DNA from: Terriglobia bacterium
GTDB lineage: Bacteria; Acidobacteriota; Terriglobia; Acidiferrales; UBA7541
Direction: 5' to 3'
NCBI GenBank assembly: GCA_023512135.1
Contig: JAIMAG010000004.1
Span: 62,001-126,000 of the forward strand
DNA: 64,000 nt
Position 1 is the first letter of the stretch. Each line of letters opens with the position of its first letter. Below are positions 43,389-52,049 of this stretch, piece by piece. The translations under genes were made by a program, and so were the position numbers. The notes under the pieces were generated by a model. The model saw only the letters and a list, made by a program, of their open reading frames with translations, did not search any database and was not told where the DNA came from.

Positions 43389-44339
43389 GTGCTGATTCGC
43401 GTCCCCAAACCCTGGACAGTGCCCGAACGGTTCGTCACGCCGGAGCCGGTTTATCGCGCACGGCGCCGCTTTCTGCAGGATGCCGCGCGGCTGATTGGTG
43501 CGGGGCTGGCTGCGCCCGGGCTGTTGTTGCGTGCCGCGAGCCAGGCCGCTCCGGCCTATGCGCCGTTGAACGCGCCGCGGAATCCCCGCTTTGAAAAAGT
43601 CGAAGGGCGGCCCATTGCGCCGGAATCCATCGCCGCCGGCGTCAACAATTTTTATGAGTTCACACTGGAAAAAGAGCGGGTGCAGGTCCTGGCCGCGCGC
43701 TTCCGTTCGCGACCCTGGCAGGTGGAAGTGAGGGGGCATGTCGAGAAGCCGTTTCGCTTCGACGTCGACGACCTGCTCCGGCGCTTCCCGCTGGAAGAAC
43801 GCGTCTATCGCCACCGCTGTGTGGAGGCCTGGTCCATCGTGGTGCCCTGGGTTGGCTTCCCGCTGCGACAATTCGTGGAATGGTGCCGGCCCACGGCCCG
43901 GGCAAAATACCTGCGCATGGTCAGTTTCTATCGTCCGCAGGAGGCTCCGGGGCAGAGCGAGATGCGCTGGTATCCTTGGCCCTACTACGAGGCGCTGCGG
44001 CTCGAGGAAGCCACCAACGAGCTGGCCCTGCTGGTCGTGGGCAGCTACGGCCACATCTTGCCGAATCAGAACGGCGCTCCGCTGCGGCTGATTGTGCCGT
44101 GGAAATACGGCTTCAAATCCATCAAGTCCATCACCCGGTTCGAATTCACCGAAAAACAGCCACGCACGTTCTGGAGCGACGTGGTGCCGCGGGAATACGA
44201 CTTTGCCGCCAATGTGAATCCCCGGGTGCCCCATCCGCGCTGGTCGCAAGCCACCGAGCACGAACTGACGCTCGACCGCCGCATACCCACCCTGCCCTAC
44301 AACGGCTACGGAGAGTTCGTCGCTCATCTGTACCGCTGA
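43389..44339 (+). CDS. msrP: Protein-methionine-sulfoxide reductase catalytic subunit MsrP (YedY)
   Basis: 316 residues from a GTG at 43389; an upstream part of the frame lacks homology. The N-terminus carries a Tat signal (RRRFLQD followed by a hydrophobic stretch). The mature protein is a periplasmic molybdopterin enzyme of the sulfite-oxidase fold that reduces oxidised Met residues. The molybdenum ligand is Cys144 in YRHRCVEAWSIVVPWVGFPL. Also typical are MVSFYRPQEAPGQ, GHILPNQNGAPLRLIVPWKY and FKSIKSI. No msrQ (haem membrane partner) is next to it, so electrons must come from elsewhere. The start codon has no clear ribosome site. Confidence 0.93.
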   Translation: MLIRVPKPWTVPERFVTPEPVYRARRRFLQDAARLIGAGLAAPGLLLRAASQAAPAYAPLNAPRNPRFEKVEGRPIAPESIAAGVNNFYEFTLEKERVQVLAARFRSRPWQVEVRGHVEKPFRFDVDDLLRRFPLEERVYRHRCVEAWSIVVPWVGFPLRQFVEWCRPTARAKYLRMVSFYRPQEAPGQSEMRWYPWPYYEALRLEEATNELALLVVGSYGHILPNQNGAPLRLIVPWKYGFKSIKSITRFEFTEKQPRTFWSDVVPREYDFAANVNPRVPHPRWSQATEHELTLDRRIPTLPYNGYGEFVAHLYR

Positions 44340-44372
44340 GCGAATCTGTAGCGGCGCGCGCCCCGGACTTGC

Positions 44373-44401
44373 TTGACGGCGCCGCCCGCGAACCCTATGC
44401 T
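44373..44401 (+). promoter_or_regulatory. Promoter of the cysteine desulfurase-mnmA pair
   Basis: TTGACG (44373-44378), a 17-nt spacer and TATGCT (44396-44401). Start near 44408, giving a 36-nt leader. Confidence 0.6.
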
Positions 44402-44443
44402 GGGAAGCGGTCGTGCCGTAGTTTGCCGGCTGCCCATCGCGTC

Positions 44444-45622
44444 ATGATGCGTCGCATCTATTTCGATCACAACGCCACCACGCCTGTGGATCCGGCGGTG
44501 CGGGAGGCCATGCTGCCCTATCTCAGCGAGGTCTTCGGCAACGCCAGCTCGATTCACTCCTTCGGTCAGCAGGCGCGGGCGGCTGTCGAACGCGCACGTC
44601 AGTCCGTCGCGGCGCTGCTGGGCGCCCGTCCGGCCGAGATCGTCTTCACCAGCGGGGGCACCGAAGCGGACAACCTGGCGATTTTCGGCATCGTGCACGC
44701 CGCCGGCGGTGCGCGCAAGCACGTGATCACCACGCAGATCGAGCATCACGCGGTACTGAATGCCTGTCAGGCTCTGCAGGAGCAGGGCGTTGCCGTAACG
44801 TTCCTGCCTGTGAGCTCCGATGGTCTGGTCGACCCGGACGACGTCCGCCGCGCACTGCGGCCGGAAACCGTGCTGATCACGGTCATGCATGCAAACAACG
44901 AACTGGGCACCGTGCAGCCGATTGCCGAAATTGCCCGGATTGCTGCCGAAGCGGGCATCCCGTTCCACACCGATGCCGTGCAGTCCGCCGGCAAGCTGCC
45001 GGTCGACGTCGAATCGCTGGGCGTGGATTTGCTGTCGCTGTCGGCGCACAAGCTCTATGGCCCCAAGGGGGTCGGCGCACTCTACATCCGCCGGGGAGTG
45101 CATCTGCGGCCGTTGCTCTACGGCGGTCACCACGAACGGGACCGCCGCCCGGGCACCGAAAATGTTCCCGGCATTGTGGGCTTGGGCCAGGCGGCAGCGC
45201 TGGCCCGGCAGCGCCTGAGCGAAGAGGCAGTGCGGCTGGCCGCCCTGCGCGACCGGCTCGAGCGCGGCCTGCTCGAGCGCATTCCGCATCTGCGCGTCAA
45301 CGGGGCCCGCGCACCGCGCACGCCGAATACAACCAACATCACCTTCTCCTTCATCGAAGGAGAGGCGCTGGTGATTGCCCTCGACCTGAAGGGCGTGGCC
45401 TGCTCGACCGGCGCCGCCTGCTCGTCCGGCGCCGTCGAGCCTTCCCATGTGCTGACGGCCATCGGCTTGCCTCCCGAAGAGGCCCGCGCCAGCTTGCGCT
45501 TCAGCCTGGGCCACGCGAATACCGAGGCGGATGTCGACTACGCCCTGAACGTCATTCCGGATGTCGTCGAGCATCTGCGCCAGCTCTCCCCGCAGTACAA
45601 AAGGCAGCCGGTGGCACGCTGA
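44444..45622 (+). CDS. Cysteine desulfurase (NifS/IscS family)
   Basis: 392 residues. The start is ATG at 44444 or 44447, both giving the family N-terminus RRIYFDHNATTPVDP. It takes sulfur from cysteine as a persulfide for Fe-S clusters and tRNA thiolation. PLP binds Lys203 in SLSAHKLYGPKG. The active-site Cys326 sits in STGAACSSGAVEPSHVL, the group I (IscS/NifS) type loop. The gene is followed by mnmA after 78 bp, so tRNA 2-thiouridine is its most evident destination here; a general role is possible since no other iscS is seen. Confidence 0.95.
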   Translation: MMRRIYFDHNATTPVDPAVREAMLPYLSEVFGNASSIHSFGQQARAAVERARQSVAALLGARPAEIVFTSGGTEADNLAIFGIVHAAGGARKHVITTQIEHHAVLNACQALQEQGVAVTFLPVSSDGLVDPDDVRRALRPETVLITVMHANNELGTVQPIAEIARIAAEAGIPFHTDAVQSAGKLPVDVESLGVDLLSLSAHKLYGPKGVGALYIRRGVHLRPLLYGGHHERDRRPGTENVPGIVGLGQAAALARQRLSEEAVRLAALRDRLERGLLERIPHLRVNGARAPRTPNTTNITFSFIEGEALVIALDLKGVACSTGAACSSGAVEPSHVLTAIGLPPEEARASLRFSLGHANTEADVDYALNVIPDVVEHLRQLSPQYKRQPVAR

Positions 45623-45700
45623 ACCGGATGTGTTCGGGTTCGGCGCGCCCCGGGAGGCTGTGAGGCGGATTCCGCACAGAGCAGGGGCAGGAATAGCAGG

Positions 45701-46822
45701 ATGAGTGAAGTCGCACAGAAGATTCGACCCGTTGTCGTAGCCATGAGCGGCGGGGTGGATAGCTCGACCGTCGCGGCGCTGCTGCACCAGTCCGGGCAGC
45801 CGGTCATCGGGTTGACCATGCAGCTCTGGAATCAGCGCCGCTTCCCGCACCTGGTGCCGGCCGACGCCCGCAGCGGTCGCTGCTGCTCGCTCGACGACGT
45901 CTACGATGCCCGGCGCGTCGCCGAGCACCTGGGCATTCCCTACTACGTCGTGAACTATCAGGACCAGTTCGAGCAGGCGGTCGTCCAGCCCTTCGTGCGC
46001 GCGTACCTGGACGGGCGCACACCGGTGCCGTGCACGCTGTGCAACAATCATCTGAAGTTCGACCAGTTGCTGCGCACCGCGCGACAGATTGGCGCCGAAC
46101 GACTGGCCACCGGGCATTACGCTCGGCTGCGCTTCAATCCCACCAGCGGCCGCTACGAACTGCTGCGTGCCGTAGATGCCTCGAAGGACCAGTCGTACTT
46201 TCTCTGGGGCCTTACCCAGGAGCAGATGGCGGCTACGCTGTTCCCGCTCGGGCACCGCACCAAGGCCGAAGTCCGCGAGCTTGCCGCCCAGCTACGGCTG
46301 CCTGTGGCCCACAAGCCGGAAAGTCAGGAAATCTGCTTTGTTCCTTCGGGAGATTACGTCGCGTTTATTGAAACCTATCTGGGCGCTCAGGACGGGAAGC
46401 GGATTGGAGAAGAAGGCGAGATTGTGACCACCGACGGCCGCGTCGTCGGCAGACACCAGGGGCTGCATCGTTACACGGTTGGGCAGCGCCGCGGTCTGGG
46501 GTTGGCCACCGGAGCCCCGCTCTACGTGGTGGCCATCGATCGCGCCACCAATCGACTGATTGTGGGCGAAAACGACGCGGTGCGGCGCGACACCTGCGAA
46601 GTCGAAGGCGTCAACTGGATTGCCTTGGCCCGACCCGCGCGTCCGGTCTCGGCGCAGGTCAAGATCCGCCACCAGCACGATCCCGCCGAGGCCACCATCG
46701 AGCCGGGCCCGGATGGCACGGCCCGGATTCGTTTCCGCATACCCCAGCGGGCCATCACCCCGGGCCAGGCAGCCGTGTTCTATCAGGACGATTTGGTGCT
46801 GGGCGGCGGCTGGATTCGTTAG
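45701..46822 (+). CDS. mnmA: tRNA-specific 2-thiouridylase MnmA
   Basis: 373 residues. It uses ATP and a relayed persulfide to thiolate U34 of Lys, Glu and Gln tRNAs. The PP-loop is AMSGGVDSS (residues 14-22). The active-site cysteines are Cys114 (in PCTLCNNHLKF) and Cys212 (in SQEICFVPSGDY), with Cys111 an extra nearby cysteine. HRYTVGQRRGLGL is typical. Its partner cysteine desulfurase precedes it. The stop codon shares its TTAG with the convergent glycosyltransferase gene (4-bp overlap). Confidence 0.97.
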   Translation: MSEVAQKIRPVVVAMSGGVDSSTVAALLHQSGQPVIGLTMQLWNQRRFPHLVPADARSGRCCSLDDVYDARRVAEHLGIPYYVVNYQDQFEQAVVQPFVRAYLDGRTPVPCTLCNNHLKFDQLLRTARQIGAERLATGHYARLRFNPTSGRYELLRAVDASKDQSYFLWGLTQEQMAATLFPLGHRTKAEVRELAAQLRLPVAHKPESQEICFVPSGDYVAFIETYLGAQDGKRIGEEGEIVTTDGRVVGRHQGLHRYTVGQRRGLGLATGAPLYVVAIDRATNRLIVGENDAVRRDTCEVEGVNWIALARPARPVSAQVKIRHQHDPAEATIEPGPDGTARIRFRIPQRAITPGQAAVFYQDDLVLGGGWIR

Positions 46823-47511
46823 CGCAAACTCGAACGGGCGCTCCGCCACCTGGCAAACCAGTCGCGCAGTGCCGGACAGAGCTCCGGGCGTGCGAGCAGC
46901 AACCGTTCCGCACGCCGCAAGTCTGCGGGCCGGTCGAGATCGAAGTCGCGCGGCAGCAGGAGCCAGCTCGCACCGCATCTGCGCAGCGCGCGCAGGGTCG
47001 CGGCCAGCACGCGTTCGCTGCCCCAGGGAATTCCTTCGAACAGCTCGGGCAGGAACCGGCGCGTACCGACCAGGTAATACCCGCCGTCTGCAGCAGGCCC
47101 CAGAACGACGTCGGCATCCACCAGAGCACGGAACGCCGCGCGCAACCGTTCGACACCCATCCAGGGCGAATCGCTGCCCACGGCGACGATGCGCTCTGCC
47201 CCTTCGCGGAAACCCCGGCGGAAGGCCCGGGCCAGCCGGTCGCCCAGCGAGCCGCGACCTTGCGTGCCGACTCTCCAGTGGCGCCCAAGTCCGAGCCGGT
47301 GCGCAAATTGCCGCGCGTTCCCGGAGCCTGCGGCCAGCAGCAGCCACCGCTCCGCATCGCCGCAGGTTTCGACCATGCGCAGGGTGTCCTGCAGGCAGGC
47401 CCGGTGCAGCTGGGCCGCTTCGCTGGCCGAAAGGGTGCCGACCAGGCGCGTTTTCACGCGTCCGGCACGGGGCAGTTTGGTCAAGACCAGGATCTGGTTT
47501 CTGGCAGGCAA
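46819..47511 (-). CDS. TIGR04282-type glycosyltransferase (DUF2064)
   Basis: 230 residues from a TTG at 47511 (no ATG available upstream of the conserved part). The core LVLTKLPRAGRVKTRLVG is the family signature, followed by AVGSDSPWMGVERL and GPAADGGYYLVG, the metal- and nucleotide-binding segments of a GT-A fold. These proteins are usually near arsenosugar, membrane-lipid or polysaccharide genes. No such genes are around here, and the donor and acceptor are unknown. It converges with mnmA by 4 bp. Confidence 0.85.
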   Translation of the reverse strand: MPARNQILVLTKLPRAGRVKTRLVGTLSASEAAQLHRACLQDTLRMVETCGDAERWLLLAAGSGNARQFAHRLGLGRHWRVGTQGRGSLGDRLARAFRRGFREGAERIVAVGSDSPWMGVERLRAAFRALVDADVVLGPAADGGYYLVGTRRFLPELFEGIPWGSERVLAATLRALRRCGASWLLLPRDFDLDRPADLRRAERLLLARPELCPALRDWFARWRSARSSLR

Positions 47512-47566
47512 CTGCGTCGGGAGATGCTTCGGCCCCGAGTTGCGTGGGGCTCCCGGTTCGATGGAT

Positions 47567-48073
47567 TTAGATGAACAAGCTCTCTTCTGGGTGCTCGGCG
47601 GAACGCTGCGGCGAGCGTTCGATGCCGCGCAGCACTTCCAGTCCGGCCTGAATGCCCTTGATCAGAGCTGCGATTTTCTGGGCCGGGCCGGAGACCGAAC
47701 GTCGCAATTCCTGGCCGGCGCTCTCCACCGCTTCGAGCGCACCGGTGATCAATTGGTCGGCGCGGATGATCTGCAACCGCAGCCGATCGACCGCTTCGGT
47801 GAACAAACGATCCACCTTGACCGCCTGCGCCCGGGCCAGGTGGGTGATTTCAGCGACGTCGGCCGCGGCGCTGGACAGGCGCGGCTGCACATCTTCCATC
47901 AGGGTTTGCAGCCGGGAAAGCACGGGGAAAATCCGCGCCTGCAGCTCCGCCGTCGTGCGCGCGATGCGCTCGTTCATCTGACGGAACTGCAGGTACAGGG
48001 CGATCAGAATCCCCATCTGCAAGATGATCGCTGCTGCCGCCACAAGGACAAATGTCTGCAGCCAGATTTCCAT
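47567..48073 (-). CDS. Membrane-anchored coiled-coil protein (DUF948-like)
   Basis: 168 residues: one N-terminal transmembrane segment (residues 5-27, FVLVAAAAIILQMGILIALY) then almost continuous helix with heptad-like spacing through about residue 140. Similar to DUF948 'YtxG'-like proteins that often pair with YtxH proteins, and here a YtxH gene precedes it by 13 bp. Likely an inner-membrane protein with a role in stress or envelope maintenance, but this is an inference from the pairing. The GAGGG near the start is a plausible ribosome site. Confidence 0.7.
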   Translation of the reverse strand: MEIWLQTFVLVAAAAIILQMGILIALYLQFRQMNERIARTTAELQARIFPVLSRLQTLMEDVQPRLSSAAADVAEITHLARAQAVKVDRLFTEAVDRLRLQIIRADQLITGALEAVESAGQELRRSVSGPAQKIAALIKGIQAGLEVLRGIERSPQRSAEHPEESLFI

Positions 48074-48086
48074 CTACAGCCCTCGA

Positions 48087-48374
48087 TTATTGCGCTTTGG
48101 CTTTTTCGTACGCTTCGCGGCCGGCTTCGATGGCGGCACTGACCTGCTGCCGCTGCCGCGACACCGCTTCTTTGCCGCGCTCGAGCACTTCCTCGGCGCG
48201 TTCCCGCAGCTCGCGGGCCTTCCGCTGTGCGTATTCCTTACCTTCCTCGGCTTTCTTCGCCAGATACTCCCGGGTCTCTTCACCCGACTTCGGCGCAAAC
48301 AGAATGCCCAGCAGTGCGCCGATGCCGAGACCCACCAGGAAATAGCTGATTTTCGCCCCCGTGTTCTCGCTCAT
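48087..48374 (-). CDS. YtxH-domain small membrane protein
   Basis: 95 residues from the ATG at 48374, which has AGGAGG 5 nt upstream. A single hydrophobic segment (residues 8-25, ISYFLVGLGIGALLGILFAP) is followed by the YtxH signature KSGEETREYLAKKAEEGKEY and a long charged helix, rich in Lys/Glu/Arg. YtxH proteins belong to stress regulons in Bacillus; the molecular role is unknown. Same operon as the DUF948-like gene. Confidence 0.88.
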   Translation of the reverse strand: MSENTGAKISYFLVGLGIGALLGILFAPKSGEETREYLAKKAEEGKEYAQRKARELRERAEEVLERGKEAVSRQRQQVSAAIEAGREAYEKAKAQ

Positions 48375-48391
48375 GTTGACCTCCTGCTTGC

Positions 48392-48420
48392 ACGCTAACA
48401 CACGCGCCGCCGCGATTCAA
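48392..48420 (-). promoter_or_regulatory. Promoter of the ytxH operon
   Basis: Minus-strand TTGAAT (48420-48415), a 17-nt spacer and TAGCGT (48397-48392). Start near 48385, just upstream of the AGGAGG. Confidence 0.5.
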
Positions 48421-48479
48421 GCCGTTCCGGCCGTTGGCCTCTTTGCGGTGCGAGGCAGGAATGCACGCCGGTACGGTTC

Positions 48480-50327
48480 CTAGGTTGTGTGGGCGCGTTC
48501 CAGAATCGTGCGCGCCTGCCGCGCAGAAATGACCTGGGTCAGCTCTTCGAAGCTGGCCTGGCGGATGCGGGCCACGCTGCCGAACCGCCGCAACAGTTTT
48601 CGCGCGGTGGCCGGGCCGATCCCCGGCAGGTCGAGCAGCTCGCTGCGCACCTGCCGGCGGCCGCGGCGCTCGCGGTGGAAGCGAACAGCGAAGCGATGCG
48701 CCTCGTCCCGAATCTGCTGGATCAGGTGCAGCAGGGGAGAATGCCGCTCCAGCCGTATCGGCTCGTCTTCTTGCCCCAGCACGTAGAGGATCTCTTCTTT
48801 CTTGGCGATGCTGGCTACCGGCTGATTGATGATCTCCAGCGCTTCGAGTGCCTGAGCGGCGGCGTGCAACTGGCCGATACCGCCGTCAATCAGGATCAGG
48901 TCCGGCAGAGGCTTTTTCTCTGCCCGCAGGCGACGGTAGCGCCGCTCGACGGCTTCGCGCAGACTGGCGAAGTCATCGCGGAGCACCGGCAGAGGCGTTG
49001 GGCTGCCCCCTTCGGCTGACGGAGCGGCAGCAGCAGCGCCGCGCACGATGTATTTGCGGTAGTCCGATTTCTTCATCCGTCCGTTTTCCCACACGACCAT
49101 GGAAGCCACCGTGTCGGCGCCCTGGAGGTGGGAGACATCGAAGCATTCGATCCGCCGGGGCGGCGCCGGCAGGTTCAGGGTGGATTCCAGAGCCTCGAGA
49201 ATCGCTTCGGTCGAAGGCTGGCGGACGCGGAACCGCTGCTCGAAGCAGTGTCGCGCGTTGCGCTCGACCAGTTCGACGAACGCCCGCTTCGTGCCTCGCT
49301 GCGGCACCAGAATCTCCACGCGATGGCCGGCCCGTTCGCTGAACATCTCTTCCAGCAGCGCACGGTCTTCGCAGTCGGCCGGCACGTGGATGTACCGCGG
49401 CAGGTAGCTGGCTTCCAGATACAACTGCTTCAGCAGGGAAGTGAGGAATTCGGAAGGATCGAATTCTTCCAAATCTTCCCAGTAGAAATCGCGACGGTCC
49501 ACCACGCGGCCGCCGCGGATGTGAAACAGATTCGCAGCCACCAGGGGTGGCTCGGCGTACCAGGCGAGCACGTCGGTATCGGCCCCTTCGGCCGCGGCAA
49601 TTTTCTGGCGCTCTTCGATCTCCTCGAGCGTACGCAGCAGGTCGCGCAGCGCCGCGGCCTGCTCGAACCGCTGCTCGCTGGCCGCCTGCTCGATTCGCGC
49701 CAGCAGACGGGCGCGTAACTCCTGGCGGCGGCCTTCCAGAAACATGCGCACGTCGCGCACCGCTTCCGCATAGGCGGCCTCGGAGACCAACCCGGGCACG
49801 CACGGTCCCCAGCAGCGGTGGATGAAGTACTGCAGGCACGGCCGGGGATGCGGTCGCGTCAGGTCTACCGTGCAGGAGGGCACTTTGAACCAGCGGTGGA
49901 TGAAATGCACGATGCGGTGCGCCAGGCTGTGCGGAAAATAGGGACCGAAGTAGAGCGAGCCGTCTTTCTTCAGCCGCCGCGTCACATAGACCCGCGGATA
50001 GTTTTCGAACACCGTCATGCGAATGTAGGGATACGTCTTGTCGTCCCGCAGCAGGACGTTGAACTTCGGCCGGTGCTGCTTGATGAGCTGATTTTCCAGC
50101 GCCAGGGCTTCGCGCTCGTTGTCCACCACGATGCAGTCGACATCGGCGATTTCCCGCACCAGTGAGCCGGTCTTGGCGTCGGCCAGCCGCCCCTCGCTGA
50201 AATACGACCGCACCCGGTGGCGCAGCGAGCGCGCCTTGCCCACGTAGATCACGGCGCCCTGCACATCCTTGAACAGGTATACCCCGGGCTGCGCCGGCAG
50301 GCTGGAAACCTTCTGGGTCAGGTCCAT
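48480..50327 (-). CDS. uvrC: Excinuclease ABC subunit C
   Basis: 615 residues from the ATG at 50327. It cuts on both sides of a lesion in nucleotide excision repair with UvrA (53.9 kb) and UvrB. The GIY-YIG nuclease has GVYLFKDVQGAVIYVGKARS; a UVR motif (AASEQRFEQAAALRDLLRTL) recruits UvrB; an RNase H-like domain carries RIECFDVSHLQGADTVASMV and LILIDGGIGQLHAA; a helix-hairpin-helix pair (LLDLPGIGPATARKLLRRFG) ends it. The 91 codons upstream in frame lack homology. A TPR gene is divergent. Confidence 0.97.
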   Translation of the reverse strand: MDLTQKVSSLPAQPGVYLFKDVQGAVIYVGKARSLRHRVRSYFSEGRLADAKTGSLVREIADVDCIVVDNEREALALENQLIKQHRPKFNVLLRDDKTYPYIRMTVFENYPRVYVTRRLKKDGSLYFGPYFPHSLAHRIVHFIHRWFKVPSCTVDLTRPHPRPCLQYFIHRCWGPCVPGLVSEAAYAEAVRDVRMFLEGRRQELRARLLARIEQAASEQRFEQAAALRDLLRTLEEIEERQKIAAAEGADTDVLAWYAEPPLVAANLFHIRGGRVVDRRDFYWEDLEEFDPSEFLTSLLKQLYLEASYLPRYIHVPADCEDRALLEEMFSERAGHRVEILVPQRGTKRAFVELVERNARHCFEQRFRVRQPSTEAILEALESTLNLPAPPRRIECFDVSHLQGADTVASMVVWENGRMKKSDYRKYIVRGAAAAAPSAEGGSPTPLPVLRDDFASLREAVERRYRRLRAEKKPLPDLILIDGGIGQLHAAAQALEALEIINQPVASIAKKEEILYVLGQEDEPIRLERHSPLLHLIQQIRDEAHRFAVRFHRERRGRRQVRSELLDLPGIGPATARKLLRRFGSVARIRQASFEELTQVISARQARTILERAHTT

Positions 50328-50379
50328 CGTTGGCAGTAGAATGGATGCCGAAGCAACGCTTCGGGCGGCTCCGCCTTCC

Positions 50380-50388
50380 ACTATAGCA
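50380..50388 (-). promoter_or_regulatory. Extended -10 promoter of uvrC
   Basis: Minus-strand TGCTATAGT (50388-50380). Start near 50373 gives a 46-nt leader. The -35 is poor, as expected for an extended -10 promoter. Confidence 0.5.
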
Positions 50389-50419
50389 GAGCGGTGGCGA
50401 ACCGCTCCACACGGCTGGC

Positions 50420-50824
50420 ATGCGTGCGCTGCGTACCGTCTGTGCCCTGGCGGCAGGCGTGTTCCTGCTGAGCGCGGTCGGTGTGTTCCCGCAGGAACCG
50501 CAGCCCGAACCGCCGCCTTTCGATCCGCTCCGGGCCGAAAAAAACGTCGAGGTGGGCCGCTTCTACCTGAAAAAAGGCAACTACCACGCCGCCATCGCAC
50601 GCTTCCAGGAAGCCCTGCTCTACAAACCCAACTACGCCCTGCCGCACAAATTGCTCGGGGAAGCCTACGAAAAAATCCGGCAGCCGGAAGAAGCCCTCAG
50701 GCACTACGAGCGCTACCTGGAAATTCTGCCCGCCGCCGAAGACGCTGCCAAGATTCGCAAACGCATCGCACGACTGAAACGCGAGCTTGAGCAGCAGCGA
50801 CGTCCCGCCCGAAGGGATGGCTAG
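50420..50824 (+). CDS. Exported TPR protein, small
   Basis: 134 residues. Signal peptide 1-24 (LRTVCALAAGVFLLSAVGVF region), then a Pro/Glu-rich spacer and two TPR repeats (NVEVGRFYLKKGNYHAAIAR and ALPHKLLGEAYEKIRQPEEA). The C-terminus is basic. It converges with the SprT-like gene, sharing the CTAG that holds both stop codons. Role unknown; a short scaffold of the envelope is likely. Confidence 0.75.
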   Translation: MRALRTVCALAAGVFLLSAVGVFPQEPQPEPPPFDPLRAEKNVEVGRFYLKKGNYHAAIARFQEALLYKPNYALPHKLLGEAYEKIRQPEEALRHYERYLEILPAAEDAAKIRKRIARLKRELEQQRRPARRDG

Positions 50825-51534
50825 CGCCAGCGCGCAAAGAAGCGTTGGGCGCGCTCCCATTCGGCGAACTGTTTTTCTTCGCGCCGGAAGTGGACGGAAT
50901 GGGTCTGCAGGCCGCAGCGGGAACGCCGCGCCGGATGTTTGACGTGCAGCATTTCGTGGAAGAGGACGTACTCGACCGCGTAGCGGGGCACACTCGGCCG
51001 GTCGAGCCGGCGGTTCAGCACAATCTGTTTCAGCGCCGGGTCGAACACGCCGAGCTGCCGCGTCCACGCGCGACAACTCCAGCCGAGCCGCGGCGGCCGC
51101 AGACGCCCGCCGAAGTAGCGCCGGTTCAACTGCCGGAACAACTGCTCCAGGTCGTAGCAACGGCCCCGGGGATTGTCCGCTGGGCGCCGTCCCCGTGCGC
51201 GTCGCAGCCGCTGCAGTTTCCGCCGGGTGCGCTCCGCCAGTGCAAATTCGCGGTACTGCTGCCGCAGAGCCGGCGGCAACTGCCGACGGTACAGCCGTGC
51301 CAGCAGCAGGGCGGCCGCGGCTTCCTGCACGCGCAACGGCGCGTCGCGCAGCAGATCGCTCAGTCGCACCTGGGCGACCTGTTCCCGAAGCCGGATCGTG
51401 TGCGTCAGACCCGCATAGGGATAGAACTCCACACGAAACGCTGGGGGGCGGCCCGGACAGCCCAGCCGCGTGAACATGCGCAGGAACAGCCGCGCACCAC
51501 CCGGAACCGGAATGCTACCCGTGGCCGCTTTCAT
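50821..51534 (-). CDS. SprT-like zinc metallopeptidase family protein
   Basis: 237 residues, very Arg-rich. The zinc motif HExxH is HEMLHVKH (residues 193-200) in FHEMLHVKHPARRS, and the upstream DLEQLFRQLNRRYFGGRLRP is the SprT-like N-terminal helix seen in SprT and YgjP proteins. The Arg-rich region (110-130) may bind nucleic acid. SprT-like proteins include the DNA-protein crosslink protease Spartan; the link with uvrA, in the same coupled operon, supports a DNA-related role but remains speculative. Last of the five-gene uvrA operon; start overlaps the upstream stop by ATGA. Confidence 0.75.
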   Translation of the reverse strand: MKAATGSIPVPGGARLFLRMFTRLGCPGRPPAFRVEFYPYAGLTHTIRLREQVAQVRLSDLLRDAPLRVQEAAAALLLARLYRRQLPPALRQQYREFALAERTRRKLQRLRRARGRRPADNPRGRCYDLEQLFRQLNRRYFGGRLRPPRLGWSCRAWTRQLGVFDPALKQIVLNRRLDRPSVPRYAVEYVLFHEMLHVKHPARRSRCGLQTHSVHFRREEKQFAEWERAQRFFARWR

Positions 51535-52049
51535 GAAGGACGACGCCGCACCGGCGGCGGCGCATATTCTTCTTCGGCCTTGCGGGCCTCGGCCAGTGCG
51601 TCTTCGGTGCCCAGGATGGCGTCTTCGAGCGTTTCGCGGTAGCTTTCCAGTTCTGGACCCTTTTCAAGCAGCGACTTCAGATAGGCGAGAAATTCTGTCG
51701 CTTTGGTTTTCATCCGCTGGATGCCGCTGCGGATTTCCTCCTGCTTTTCGCGACCCAGATCAATCAGCTCGGCGGCGTCGTCCACGCAGCCGACATAGGC
51801 ATTCAGCAGTGCGTTCAGGCGTTCGGCGCGGCGACGGTCGTGGTGGCCGCGGTGCAGCTCGTAGTCGAATTTTTTGAGCCGGTCTTCGGCAAATTCCAGG
51901 AACAGTTTGATGCGCAGGTCCGTGGTTTCGGCATCCCGGATTTTGTCCGCTTCCGGGGCGGTCAGATAGTCGCGTTTCTGGGTTGCCACCGGTTGCAGGT
52001 TGGCGGCGCCGAACAGGATGAGGAAGCTCCACAGCAGGATGCGTTTCAT
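51531..52049 (-). CDS. Exported protein of unknown function (uvrA operon gene 4)
   Basis: 172 residues. Signal peptide 1-24 (LLWSFLILFGAANLQPVATQ). The mature part is helical and charged, with an LNALLNAYVGCVDDAAELID segment and a Pro/Arg-rich C-terminus, and no family I recognise. Start and stop overlap both neighbours by 4 bp (ATGA), implying strict co-translation with the preceding protein. It may work with the exported 179-residue protein encoded just upstream. Confidence 0.7.
   Translation of the reverse strand: MKRILLWSFLILFGAANLQPVATQKRDYLTAPEADKIRDAETTDLRIKLFLEFAEDRLKKFDYELHRGHHDRRRAERLNALLNAYVGCVDDAAELIDLGREKQEEIRSGIQRMKTKATEFLAYLKSLLEKGPELESYRETLEDAILGTEDALAEARKAEEEYAPPPVRRRPS

Noticed and set aside
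50390-50407. AGCGGT/ACCGCT hairpin between uvrC and the TPR gene
   Set aside because: Only a 6-bp stem without T tract; could be chance in GC-rich DNA.
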